From contig JAJDEN010000041.1 of assembly GCA_029259775.1 (NCBI GenBank), positions 1 to 64,000 on the forward strand: a DNA stretch of 64,000 bases. The letters are read 5' to 3'. Below the pieces are notes generated by a model. It had not been told where the DNA came from. It was given only the letters and a program-made list of their open reading frames with translations, and did no database searches. This DNA is from Planctomycetota bacterium (GTDB taxonomy: Bacteria > Planctomycetota > PLA2 > JAEUHO01). Shown piece by piece: positions 31,345 through 40,436 of this stretch. The translations under genes and the position numbers were made by a program. The stretch's first letter is position 1; each line of letters begins with the position of its first letter.

Positions 31345-32805
31345 CTAGTTGCACCGAACGCTGGTACCTTGCATCGGTTTCGCGCGCGCCATGATTCGGC
31401 GGATGAGCAACAGGCTTAGTGCAAGGTAAAGGACGTATGCGATGAGCCGCGCTACCGCAACCCCGAGCGACTGCAGATCCGCGAAACAGACAGCGCACAA
31501 CACGTACGCACTGCCCCAGAGGCCGCTGAGCCAGAGCCCGTGCCACATGCGTCCGCTCGCAGCGAGTAGGTGCCCGAGTGGCTGCTGGGCAGCGAAGAGG
31601 CACACCGTGAGCGCGGATATCGCCAGCGTGCCCCAATGCTCCACAAACGAGGGGCCATACAGGCCCATGAGGAAGGGGCTGAGCGCGGCGACGATCAGGG
31701 CGCCCGGTACCGCGAAGGCGAGATTGACCCGAATGAGGGAGCGCAGGGTCCCGCGCACCTCCAACTCACGCCCACTCTCGTACTGCTCTGCGAGGACTGG
31801 AAGCGCCGCGCCGCAAACGAGCATTGGAAGTAGCACCAGAGCCGAGAACCACTGGTTGGCTGCGGCAAAGTAGCCAACGGACGCATAGCTTCCTGTGTGG
31901 TTCGCGAGGATTGCCAACGCCGCCCAGTTTGCGGGGCCGGTGAGCGCGTAGGCGAGGAAGGCCGGTAGGCTGAACGACCAGATAACCTTGCGCTCAGCCC
32001 AACAACCAGCAGAACTCCAGCGCATACCGTGCGCGGCAAGACGCGATCGCAGCGCAACGCCAGCGACGACGAAGTCAACCAGGGCGGACGCCACCAGCCC
32101 CCCGGTGGCACCAGCTACTCCGGCGAATCCCGCGCCCGCGAGGATGAGGGGCAGGCCAACAGCGGCGGTGATAACGTTGCAGGCAGCTATCTTCCCGAAG
32201 GCCTCCAGCCCAGCAAGTCCGCCACGGACTACCCCAGCCAGAGCACCAAAGAGAACAAGGAGTGATCCGATTCGAAGCTGACCGCTCAGGTGAGAAGCAT
32301 CGAGAGCGCCGGTCGCCATCAGCGGGGCCAGCAGCCACAACAGTCCCGACGCAAGTGCGCCCATAGTCGCTGCCACGGTGAAGGTGAGTAGCAGCACGTT
32401 CCCCGCACGCTCCGGATCCGTTGCCCGGTACTGGGCCACGTACTTGGTGGCCGTGAGCCCCATGCCGAAGCCAGCGAAAATGCCGAACATCCCAGCCGTG
32501 CTGCGCACGATTCCAAGCTCGCCGAAGCGTTCTGCGCCAAGCCAGCGCGCGACGAACAGGAACGTCAGCAGATTCAGGCCTCGCGAACCGACGCTGCCCA
32601 CCAAGGACCAGAGCGTGCCCCTAGCAATGCGCGCCCCGGAGCTGTCCCCGCGTAAGCGGCTGCTCAGTGACGCAAGGACGGCCCGAACCGTGAAGCTCGG
32701 GCCCCCGGCACCATCTACGGGACGCCTAGATTCTTCGGGTGCACGATCTTCGGGAACGCTCGGCTCGTCCTGGGGCGTGATCGTCACTGCGCGCTCACTC
32801 CGCAC
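31345..32805 (-). CDS. Wzx-like polysaccharide flippase
   Basis: The 486-residue product is largely hydrophobic, with about 12-14 membrane helices after a Ser/Pro-rich cytoplasmic N-terminus. It has MATE-fold flippase features: RGTLWSLVGSVGSRGLNLLT at the first helix, ERFGELGIVRSTAGMFG, and long alternating helix pairs. It should move lipid-linked repeat units across the inner membrane. The start is GTG 32805 or GTG 32787; the former overlaps the stop of the upstream glycosyltransferase. GC is lower than neighbours. Confidence 0.8.
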   Translation of the reverse strand: MRSERAVTITPQDEPSVPEDRAPEESRRPVDGAGGPSFTVRAVLASLSSRLRGDSSGARIARGTLWSLVGSVGSRGLNLLTFLFVARWLGAERFGELGIVRSTAGMFGIFAGFGMGLTATKYVAQYRATDPERAGNVLLLTFTVAATMGALASGLLWLLAPLMATGALDASHLSGQLRIGSLLVLFGALAGVVRGGLAGLEAFGKIAACNVITAAVGLPLILAGAGFAGVAGATGGLVASALVDFVVAGVALRSRLAAHGMRWSSAGCWAERKVIWSFSLPAFLAYALTGPANWAALAILANHTGSYASVGYFAAANQWFSALVLLPMLVCGAALPVLAEQYESGRELEVRGTLRSLIRVNLAFAVPGALIVAALSPFLMGLYGPSFVEHWGTLAISALTVCLFAAQQPLGHLLAASGRMWHGLWLSGLWGSAYVLCAVCFADLQSLGVAVARLIAYVLYLALSLLLIRRIMARAKPMQGTSVRCN

Positions 32806-33958
32806 ACATCAGGTCCAGCTCGCGCTGGATCGTGGCCGCGTGGCCGCACTGCGCCCGAACGCGCTCGGCCGCGCGTCTCGACATTACGGTGAAGTCCTCC
32901 GGATTGACTGCGAGTTCGGTCACTGCGCGCGCGAGGCCTCGGTGATCGCCTGGGCGCGCCAGCTTGCCGCACTCAGGGTCAACGAACTCGGGGATGGCGG
33001 TTACTGAGTTCGTGACCGGAACGAGCCCCGAGGCCATCGCCTCTCCCATCGAGACGCCCTGGGAGTCGAGACGGGTGGGACAGAGAAACACGCCGTGACA
33101 TCGGTGCATCGCGCTCATCTCCGCGTGCGTCAGGAAGCGACGCTGCAAGGTCACGTTCGCCAAGGCCTGGAGAGGCCTGGTCGTCGAATCCCAGAGTGGA
33201 CCGTCGCCGACAATCGTGAACTCGAGATCGCGCGTAGCCTCCGCGTTCGTAAGCTGCACGACCGCCTTGACCATCAGGTCGTTGGCATACTTGCGATGCG
33301 TGAACGGCCGCACGCTGAGCACACGGCGAGCGTCCGCGGCGACTTTCGGCACGTGGGCGAACAGTTCCTCGTCTACGAAGTTCGGAATCACGTGCCCGCA
33401 GCGGGCCGCGACACCCACGTCCGCCTCCGCGACATTCTCCCGGTACCAAGTCGAGACGAAGACGACATCGACCCTGCGGCCGAGATCGCGGCCTTCGTAG
33501 ACCCTGCGCAGGAGAGCCCTCTGGCGCCGGATGTAAGGCAGGCGCCTGACCGTCGCGACAACTCCCTTAGGGCCGCGTACGTTGAATAGGCGGCGTCGAC
33601 AGCCCTCCGTCTCCACGCCGTGAATCCACACGATGGCGCGTAGATCGGGCTCGTGGCGCCCGAGCAATCGCAGCATCTCGGGATCGATGAAATGGAGAAG
33701 CGCCGCCTGCCACGTGCCTGCGGCGGCCGCCAACTCACGCCCGAGCACTTCGTGGTTGCCCTTGACCACCTGCACGCCATCAAAAGTGTAGCGCTCCGCG
33801 GCCTTGCACGGCGGCCAGAGCCAAAAGACGCGCACGGCCATGCCCGCCTGCTGGTACTTCACCACCCGCCTGTGGATGAAGGCGTTCTGGTACAGATCGC
33901 CATCCCGGGGATACCCGGTGGTGAGCAGGAGAAAGCGCGGGCGCCCGTTACCGAACAT
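32795..33958 (-). CDS. GT4-family glycosyltransferase
   Basis: The 387-residue product has a two-Rossmann GT-B layout. N-terminal: RFLLLTTGYPRDGDLYQNAF; C-terminal: FTIVGDGPLWDSTTRPLQAL and GVFLCPTRLDSQGVSMGEAM with the E-x-x-x-x-x-x-E-like segment of retaining GT4 enzymes. VIPNFVDEELFA is a donor-side loop. It adds a sugar to the growing repeat unit; donor and acceptor unknown. It overlaps the flippase start. Confidence 0.8.
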   Translation of the reverse strand: MFGNGRPRFLLLTTGYPRDGDLYQNAFIHRRVVKYQQAGMAVRVFWLWPPCKAAERYTFDGVQVVKGNHEVLGRELAAAAGTWQAALLHFIDPEMLRLLGRHEPDLRAIVWIHGVETEGCRRRLFNVRGPKGVVATVRRLPYIRRQRALLRRVYEGRDLGRRVDVVFVSTWYRENVAEADVGVAARCGHVIPNFVDEELFAHVPKVAADARRVLSVRPFTHRKYANDLMVKAVVQLTNAEATRDLEFTIVGDGPLWDSTTRPLQALANVTLQRRFLTHAEMSAMHRCHGVFLCPTRLDSQGVSMGEAMASGLVPVTNSVTAIPEFVDPECGKLARPGDHRGLARAVTELAVNPEDFTVMSRRAAERVRAQCGHAATIQRELDLMCAE

Positions 33959-33993
33959 GTTGGAAGACCTCGCAGGCCATGTCCGGCATCAGA

Positions 33994-35334
33994 TCATGCC
34001 CGATGGACGTTGTCGGCGCCGGCGAGTCCACGGGTTGCACCGCGCGTATCGACCAGAGAGGAAGCGTGGCGCGCGATCCACTCCATGTCGTACTCGCCGT
34101 GGGCTGTCACGATCACGGTGCAGTCCTGCGCAGCCAGCGTCTCCTCCGTGAGAGGCAGTCGCTCGACGGCAAGCTCGAAGTCCCGCTTTTCGGGGAAGGA
34201 CTCGTAGAAGGGGTCGTGGAAGCTGACCTGTGCGCCGGCTTCCTGCAACTCCGCCATGATCGGGAACGCCGGAGACTCGCGCGTGTCGTCGATATCGCCC
34301 TTGTACGTGATGCCGAGGATCAGGATCCGGCTGCCGCGCAGCGACTTCGACACCGAGTTGAGGACCTCCGCGATTCGCTTCACGACGTAGGAGGGCATGT
34401 CGGTGTTGACGCGTCCGGCCAGATCGATGAAGCGCGTCTCGGTGCCGTGCTGTCGGGCAAGCCAACTCAGGTAGAACGGGTCGATGGGGATGCAGTGCCC
34501 CCCGAGTCCGGGGCCCGGATAGAAGGGCTGGAAGCCGAACGGCTTCGTGCGGGCTGCCTCGATCACGTCCCAGACGTCGATCCCCATGCGGTGGAAGAGC
34601 ACCTTGAGCTCATTCACGAGAGCGATGTTCACCGCGCGGTAGGTGTTCTCCAAGATCTTGGCAGCCTCCGCGACCTTGCAGTCGGCCACGGGCACGACCG
34701 TGTCTACAACCGCCCCATAGAGCTGACAGGCCAGCGCGTGGCTGGCGGGACCGACGGCGCCGACGACCTTGGGGATCGTGCGCGTCGAGTAGTCGGGGTT
34801 GCCTGGATCCTCCCGCTCCGGGCTGTAGGCGAGGAAGAAGTCCTCGTCCGCCTGCAGCCCGCCGCGCTCGAGGATCGGCTTGAGCACATCGTCGGTCGTG
34901 CCCGGGTAGGTCGTGCTCTCCAGCGAGACGAGTTGGCCCGGACGCAGGTGATTGACGATGGACTCGGCCGTATCGGTTACGTAGCTGAGGTCGGGGTCTT
35001 GCCCGCGGGTGAGGGGTGTGGGAACGCAGATCAGGATGGCGTCCGCCTCCTTGAACACCTGCGCGTCGCAGGAGGGCCTGAAGTTGCCGCCGGACAACAT
35101 GGCTGCGGCGTCGACGTCCGGCATCTGTGCCGAGTAGCTGCGGCCGGCGGCGAGGCACTCGACCTTCGTCGCGTCGATGTCGTAGCCGATCACGGTGAAC
35201 CCGTCGTCGAGAAACGCTCGCGCCAGCGGCAGCCCGACATAGCCGAGCCCTACGATGCAGACCTTCGCGGTCCGGGTCTCGATGGCGCGCTGCAGCGCAG
35301 CTGCCGGGCCGTCTGCCCCACCTGACATACTCAT
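33994..35334 (-). CDS. UDP-sugar 6-dehydrogenase, UDP-GlcNAc type
   Basis: The 446-residue product has the NAD motif VCIVGLGYVGLPLA, the VSLESTTYPGTTDDVL segment, EAAKILENTYRAVNIALVNE, and the catalytic cysteine in GPGLGGHCIPIDPFYLSW. The phrase FGFQPFYPGPGLGGHCIPID is typical of WbpA-type UDP-N-acetylglucosamine 6-dehydrogenases rather than UDP-glucose dehydrogenase. It oxidises C6 of the UDP-sugar to a uronic acid for the polysaccharide. I chose ATG 35334; the ORF extends 20 codons upstream without signal. Confidence 0.85.
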   Translation of the reverse strand: MSMSGGADGPAAALQRAIETRTAKVCIVGLGYVGLPLARAFLDDGFTVIGYDIDATKVECLAAGRSYSAQMPDVDAAAMLSGGNFRPSCDAQVFKEADAILICVPTPLTRGQDPDLSYVTDTAESIVNHLRPGQLVSLESTTYPGTTDDVLKPILERGGLQADEDFFLAYSPEREDPGNPDYSTRTIPKVVGAVGPASHALACQLYGAVVDTVVPVADCKVAEAAKILENTYRAVNIALVNELKVLFHRMGIDVWDVIEAARTKPFGFQPFYPGPGLGGHCIPIDPFYLSWLARQHGTETRFIDLAGRVNTDMPSYVVKRIAEVLNSVSKSLRGSRILILGITYKGDIDDTRESPAFPIMAELQEAGAQVSFHDPFYESFPEKRDFELAVERLPLTEETLAAQDCTVIVTAHGEYDMEWIARHASSLVDTRGATRGLAGADNVHRA

Positions 35335-35459
35335 GCTCACTCTCTTCCGATGCGGTTGGATCATGGAGTATCGCGCAGGGGAGGTGCTGCTCACGATCTA
35401 GATCCCACTGATAACAATGGATCTTGGGCGTCGGAGTTCACAGGTCTAACAGGCGCGGG

Positions 35460-36092
35460 TCACGGGCCCGCCCGGCGAGCCACTGCTATCAGGTTTGTGC
35501 AGAACCACCGCCGTAACGCTGACGGTAGCCCACCTATCCCGAGCCACCGCTTCGTGCGATTCGAGAAGTAGATCTGAACATCCACGTAGCCGCATCGCGC
35601 AAGGAGAGCTTCCAGCGTGACGGGACAGAACCACATTACATGCTCAGGATTAATGCCCACGCGACCACGGGCTAGCACCTGGAGTGAGTACTTGGGCCAG
35701 AACGGCGTCGGCGTCGTGAGGACGATCCGGCCGCGCGGAACCAGCCGCTGCCGCATGTTGGTCAAGAAGCTGCCTGGGTTCTCCAGGTGTTCGATCAACT
35801 CCCCCGCCACGACAACATCGAAGGCTCGGTTGAACTCCATCGTGGTGGCATCCCCGCAGACCGCCTGGTACCCGTTGGCGTTCATCTGCGCGACACCCGC
35901 CTCACATAGATCGACCCCCAACACGCTCGACGCGTGTCGTGTGATGAAGCCGTGAAGCCAATCGGCCCGTTGCATGGAGGCTGTCGTGTGATCGACGCAG
36001 CCCACGTCCAACACCGACCGCCCGGCCACCAAGGCTTGGATCACCTGCTCACGGGTAACGATGCGGGACCGGTGGAGCAGGTTGCCTGACAC
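35460..36092 (-). CDS. SAM-dependent methyltransferase
   Basis: GTG 36092 has GGGAGG upstream. The 210-residue product contains SVLDVGCVDHTTAS (SAM loop), VLGVDLCEAGVAQMNANGY, FDVVVAGELIEHLENPG and LVPRGRIVLTTPTPFWPKYS. This is the small class-I type common in polysaccharide clusters. It is separated by 125 bp from the dehydrogenase gene. Confidence 0.75.
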   Translation of the reverse strand: MSGNLLHRSRIVTREQVIQALVAGRSVLDVGCVDHTTASMQRADWLHGFITRHASSVLGVDLCEAGVAQMNANGYQAVCGDATTMEFNRAFDVVVAGELIEHLENPGSFLTNMRQRLVPRGRIVLTTPTPFWPKYSLQVLARGRVGINPEHVMWFCPVTLEALLARCGYVDVQIYFSNRTKRWLGIGGLPSALRRWFCTNLIAVARRAGP

Positions 36093-36174
36093 ACGACCTC
36101 CCGGTGACGCTGTACGGAGCAGAGTCTAGGTTAACAAATCTGAATTCCATGTGGCGCGGCTGCCACGAAGTACA

Positions 36175-37341
36175 TCAGGCGAGGACAGCCGCGACCAACT
36201 GACGCGTTTCGGAGCAGAATCGTTCGATCGAGAAGGTGGCTCCGCGGTTGACGAGTTCCTCCGAGAGTCGCTGCTGAACCGCACGCGCCTTGAGGACCTC
36301 ACAAACCCTGTCCACCGCTTGGTCCGGACCGTCGAACGTCAGTCGATCGTCGGCCACGATCTCCGCTGGACCGCTGTTCGTCGGCACGAACACGATGCAG
36401 CCCGCGCGGACCATCTCCGCGGCGGAGATCCCGAAGGCCTCTCCGCGACAGGTCTGGATCCCGAAGCGCGCGCCCTGAAGAAGGTCCCACTTCGCGGCAC
36501 CACCAATCCAACCCTCCCAGGTGACCCATCCGCCTTCCGCCGAGACGAGGCGGCGGACTCGCTCCGCGTAGCCGCCCTCGAGCGGACCGCCGTGGATGCG
36601 GAGCGTGACGTCATGTCCTCGCTCGCGCACCGCGCGCAGGATCGCGATCTGCTCCTCGATCCGTTTCTCTCTCGAGACGCGTCCGATCGAGACGAACACG
36701 GCCTCTCGCGCGTGTACCGGCGCCCCGCCGAGCGGGCCGGCCACGGGGGGGTAGATCACATGCGAACAGCGTCGTCTGATGTCGCGCTCCAAGACCTCCG
36801 ACGCGAAGGACGAGTTGGCAACCAAGACATCGTCCTCGCCCACGGCGCTCGCGGCAGCCGGACGCCCGCGAACGAGTCGGACGAGCGCAGCGTAGCCGCG
36901 CCGGCCCAAGGCCCTCAGCAGCCCGCCCCCCTCAAGAGCGGCAGTGTGGCCGTGCAACCGCTGACGTGTGGCTGGAAGGAAGCTGAAGTCCGCGACGAAC
37001 TGAACACTCCGTCGGCCAAAGTCCAACGGATTGTGCGCGCTCACGCACAAGTCGAAGCTCGCGGATCGGCGACGCACGAACCGGTGCAGGAGTGCTCCTC
37101 GGAGCGCGTCGCCCCGGCGCCGACGCGCAAGCCAGCGGCCGCAGCGCGGCCGATCGATCGTGAAGTCCTCGTCCGCCAGATCGGTCCCGTAGTACGCATT
37201 CAGGCTGGACAGGTCCACCTCCCCCAACGTGATCAGCGTCAGGTCGTGGTCCTGGCGCAAGGCCTGTAGGAGCCAGAGCGCGCGCGCCTCCGACCCGCCC
37301 CTGCCTAGACGCGGATGGCAGACTGCGATCCGGGGCCTCAT
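36175..37341 (-). CDS. GT4-family glycosyltransferase
   Basis: The 388-residue product starts RIAVCHPRLGRGGSEARALW, the GGSE acceptor loop of GT4 enzymes. It contains SHVIYPPVAGPL, FVSIGRVSREKRIEEQIAIL (start of the donor domain) and FGIQTCRGEAFGISAAEMVR with the conserved glutamates. It transfers a sugar from a nucleotide donor; specificity unknown. It reads with the cluster, 27 bp from the GT2 gene. Confidence 0.8.
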   Translation of the reverse strand: MRPRIAVCHPRLGRGGSEARALWLLQALRQDHDLTLITLGEVDLSSLNAYYGTDLADEDFTIDRPRCGRWLARRRRGDALRGALLHRFVRRRSASFDLCVSAHNPLDFGRRSVQFVADFSFLPATRQRLHGHTAALEGGGLLRALGRRGYAALVRLVRGRPAAASAVGEDDVLVANSSFASEVLERDIRRRCSHVIYPPVAGPLGGAPVHAREAVFVSIGRVSREKRIEEQIAILRAVRERGHDVTLRIHGGPLEGGYAERVRRLVSAEGGWVTWEGWIGGAAKWDLLQGARFGIQTCRGEAFGISAAEMVRAGCIVFVPTNSGPAEIVADDRLTFDGPDQAVDRVCEVLKARAVQQRLSEELVNRGATFSIERFCSETRQLVAAVLA

Positions 37342-37368
37342 GAAATCCGGCTCACGAGGAGGAAAACG

Positions 37369-38304
37369 TCAGCCACGTGCGTCCGGATCCCGGGACGTCG
37401 GCTCGAGCCGCAGGGGCTTCATGAAGCCGCGCACAGCACTGCGCGCCTTGGCCATCTCCTCGCGACGAAAGTATCTGCGTAGCACGACGGAAGCGGGAAT
37501 CTTGCGGCGCCGATCGAGCAGGGCTTCCGTGTAGCCGGCCAGCTGCGCAAGGCCCGCCGCGACATAGGGCGGTGATGCCATCCGCCGCACGGAGCGCATG
37601 AGTTCGAACCAGAGGCTGGCGTGCATGACGTAGTCCGCGCGCCCCATGCGGTAGAGCGTCGGTACCTTCTCGCTGGCGCGAGGGCGCTGCTGCCCCCAGT
37701 GCAGCGCGCGAATCTGAGGATCGCAGCAGACACGCCAGCCGCGCATCTTAGCCATCGCGACGGCCAGGACGTCCTCGTGCCCGTAGGTGACGTAGCCCCC
37801 GATCGCCTCGTAACACGTCCGGCGAAACATCTGGACCGGCCCCCCCACGAATTCGGGATTCGTGAAACCGGACTCACTGACTTCGCCGTCCTCGTACACG
37901 TTGTAGGCACCCCCACCCGCGATACCCATGCGCGGGTCCTCGGCGAAGATGCGTAGCACACGCTCGTAGTAGTCCGTCGGCAACGTGATGTCCGCATCCA
38001 GCACGGCCAGGTAGTCGTACGGCTCACGCGCGACCTGCTCCAGCGCGGCGCGAATCGCGACGGTCTTCCCGGGAGCAACACGCGCGGCGGGGTCATGGCG
38101 ACGATTCCGTTCGCGGCGCAGGAAGGTCATCCACGGCCGGGCGCGCGCGGCCTCCCGAGCCATCGCGTCGGTCTCATCCGTCGACCCGTCGCTCACGAGG
38201 ACCCAGCGCAGCGGCAGGGTCGTCTGGGCCGACACGGCCTCGATCAACGAAGGCAGGCGAAGGGCCTCGTTGTAGGCGCTGGTCACGATGACAAATGCGG
38301 CCAT
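37369..38304 (-). CDS. GT2-family glycosyltransferase
   Basis: Starts at ATG 38304 (GAGG upstream; 38337 is an alternative). The product has VIVTSAYNEALRLPSLIEAV, WVLVSDGSTDETDAMAREAA, YDYLAVLDADITLPTDYYER (the DxD of GT-A enzymes) and GGPVQMFRRTCYEAIGGYV. The C-terminus is amphipathic and basic rather than clearly membrane-spanning. It overlaps or abuts the upstream WecG fusion gene. Confidence 0.8.
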   Translation of the reverse strand: MAAFVIVTSAYNEALRLPSLIEAVSAQTTLPLRWVLVSDGSTDETDAMAREAARARPWMTFLRRERNRRHDPAARVAPGKTVAIRAALEQVAREPYDYLAVLDADITLPTDYYERVLRIFAEDPRMGIAGGGAYNVYEDGEVSESGFTNPEFVGGPVQMFRRTCYEAIGGYVTYGHEDVLAVAMAKMRGWRVCCDPQIRALHWGQQRPRASEKVPTLYRMGRADYVMHASLWFELMRSVRRMASPPYVAAGLAQLAGYTEALLDRRRKIPASVVLRRYFRREEMAKARSAVRGFMKPLRLEPTSRDPDARG

Positions 38305-38312
38305 GCCCGACA

Positions 38313-40436
38313 CTACCTCGATCCTCGGCTGCTGCATACGCGATCCGAAGCTCCGCCGAGCTTGACTTTGAGCTGCGCCGCCAGGCTGGTATACGCATCG
38401 ACGATCGCCGACGCGCGATAGGCGTAGGACAGTTCCGCTGACACGAATCGTCCCGTCAGGTCGCCGGCGCGCCAGGCGTCGAAGAGTTCACACAGCGCGT
38501 CCGCGACGGACTCCGCCTGCTGATTATCGGCAGCCACGCCCCCCCCGTACTCGCGCAGGGCGTCCGCGACGGCTCCCTCTCGCGGCGACACAGCCAAGAT
38601 CGGCCGCTCGACGCCTGCGTAGTCAAGCAGCTTGGAGGGGAGGAAGATGCCGTCCTCTACGGGCGCCTCGATCATGAGAAGAATGGTCGCCTCCTGCATG
38701 GCCGCGACGGACGCGGCGTACGTGAGCGATCCGCGTGCATGCACGACGTCCCTCAGGCCGTACCGGCCGGCTGCCTCCTCGACGAGCTCGCCCCCCTGGC
38801 CCATGAAGCAGATCGAGGTGCGCCCGCGTGCCGGACGCCGGGCGAGGAAGATGCCCACGCCGCGCAAGAACACGTCCGGCGAACGGACGGCATCCAAGGT
38901 TCCGGCATGCAGGATCGAGAACACGGCGGGGTCAGGGCCCGCGGCGGATCGTGTTGTGTCGGAGCCAACGTGCGGGATGACAGAACTGCGCGAGGCGAGC
39001 CCGCCGGGCAGGTAGCCGCACATGTACCGCCGCAGCCGTTCACTCGGGAACGTGGCCCACGTGACGCGCCGACAGATGAGGGTCAGCATCAAGCGCCAGA
39101 GCCGTCCGAGCGACGCCCGGGGACCTCGTCCGTAAGGTGGCGGTGCCATGTGCCAGGGCTCAGGATCGTTCCAGTTCGCCACCCAGGGCGCTCGGGTCCG
39201 GGGGGCAATGAACGCGGCCGCAAGATGGGCAGATGCTGGTACGGACCGGGAGAGGAGGAGGTCCGGCGAGGCCCGGCGGGCGCGGGCAAGGCCGATCCGG
39301 TATGCGGATAGCGCCCAAGTGAGGTTGGAGGCGATGCGCCGCAGCGCGAACGCGGCGCGCGTCGGCCACCTGGCCCCCCTTGGCTCGACACCTCTCGAGA
39401 TGCACGGCGCGAAGGTCGTCGCCCGTTCCACTGTGTTCCAAGCGGAGCGATCCGAGGGTGGGTAGGCGGAAGTCGCGCGGTTGTCGCGCGCCACGACGTC
39501 CACGTGCCAGCCCCTTCGCTGCAGCGCGCGCACGAGCTTGGCGTTGACGATGGCCTCCGGACTGGTCGGGGGGAAACAGTTGACGGCGAGGAGCAACGCG
39601 CGGGGCGTGCCGATTGCCTCGCTGCGGCGCGGGTTCCGCCTCGAGCGTGGCGCCCGCCTACCGCCGAACTGCTCACGGCAGATCGCCGCGGTGAACCGTG
39701 GGCCATCGACGAAGCACCTGCGCCAGCACTTACGCGGCTCCTTGATCAAGCGGTAGGCCCACTCGAGTCCGACGCTGCCGATCCAAGGCGGGGCGCGTTC
39801 CACCGCGCCCGCGATGAACGCGAAGGCCGCGCCGACGCCGGCGGCTACGGGCACACGCAACCGATGCATGTGATCGTAGATCCAGACGTCCTGCTTCGGC
39901 ATGCCCAGCCCGACCCACAGGAAGTCCGGCCGCGCGTCGTTGAGCGTGTCGATATGCGCGTCGAGCTCTGTAGGTGCGAGCTCGCGAAAGGGCGGCGAGA
40001 TCGCAGCCACGACGACGTTCCCCGGCCAGGTGGTTTCGATGCGGGTCCTCAGTGCCTCTAGGACCTCGTCGGTATCCCCGTAGAACGCATGGCGATAGCC
40101 GGGGGCCATCCCCTGCTTGAAAACCGCCTCCATCAAGTCGGCCCCGGGGATACGCATTACGCCGCGATGGCCACGGAGGCGCGCGATCCAAACCGGCGCG
40201 ATGCCGTCGGGCACCCATAGGTCGGCGCTGCCAAGGATGCGCTGGAGAGCCCGATCGCGGCTGGCCTCGTGCAGGCCGTGGAAGCCCGTGACGACGATGC
40301 GATGGGTCGCGCCATCCCGGTCTGAGACCCACCGGTCCACCTTGGCGAGGATGGCGTCCAGTGGATCTAGGTTCACCATGGACCCCAGGATGCTCACGGC
40401 TCGAGCACGTGCGGGGGGGCGCGGCCGGGGAGTCAC
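38313..40436 (-). CDS. fused WecG/TagA-type and GT4 glycosyltransferase
   Basis: One 707-residue frame joins two complete enzymes. Residues 1-245 are a GT26 (WecG/TagA/CpsF) domain: VVTGFHGLHEASRD, ADLWVPDGIAPVWIARLRG, ISPPFRELAPTELDAHID and VGLGMPKQDVWIYDHMHRL. After a basic linker (FGGRRAPRSRRNPRRSEA), residues about 280-690 are a GT4-type enzyme: LLAVNCFPPTSPEAIVNAKL and SILHAGTLDAVRSPDVFLRG. The first domain would add ManNAc(A)-like sugar to the lipid-linked GlcNAc, and the second the next sugar. GTG 40436 overlaps the upstream stop. No sign of frameshift; the linker is continuous. Confidence 0.8.
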   Translation of the reverse strand: MTPRPRPPARARAVSILGSMVNLDPLDAILAKVDRWVSDRDGATHRIVVTGFHGLHEASRDRALQRILGSADLWVPDGIAPVWIARLRGHRGVMRIPGADLMEAVFKQGMAPGYRHAFYGDTDEVLEALRTRIETTWPGNVVVAAISPPFRELAPTELDAHIDTLNDARPDFLWVGLGMPKQDVWIYDHMHRLRVPVAAGVGAAFAFIAGAVERAPPWIGSVGLEWAYRLIKEPRKCWRRCFVDGPRFTAAICREQFGGRRAPRSRRNPRRSEAIGTPRALLLAVNCFPPTSPEAIVNAKLVRALQRRGWHVDVVARDNRATSAYPPSDRSAWNTVERATTFAPCISRGVEPRGARWPTRAAFALRRIASNLTWALSAYRIGLARARRASPDLLLSRSVPASAHLAAAFIAPRTRAPWVANWNDPEPWHMAPPPYGRGPRASLGRLWRLMLTLICRRVTWATFPSERLRRYMCGYLPGGLASRSSVIPHVGSDTTRSAAGPDPAVFSILHAGTLDAVRSPDVFLRGVGIFLARRPARGRTSICFMGQGGELVEEAAGRYGLRDVVHARGSLTYAASVAAMQEATILLMIEAPVEDGIFLPSKLLDYAGVERPILAVSPREGAVADALREYGGGVAADNQQAESVADALCELFDAWRAGDLTGRFVSAELSYAYRASAIVDAYTSLAAQLKVKLGGASDRVCSSRGSR

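Noticed and set aside
35400..35424. AGATCC/GGATCT inverted repeat between the methyltransferase and dehydrogenase genes
   Set aside because: Six-base arms with a 13-base loop and no T-run; not supported as a terminator.
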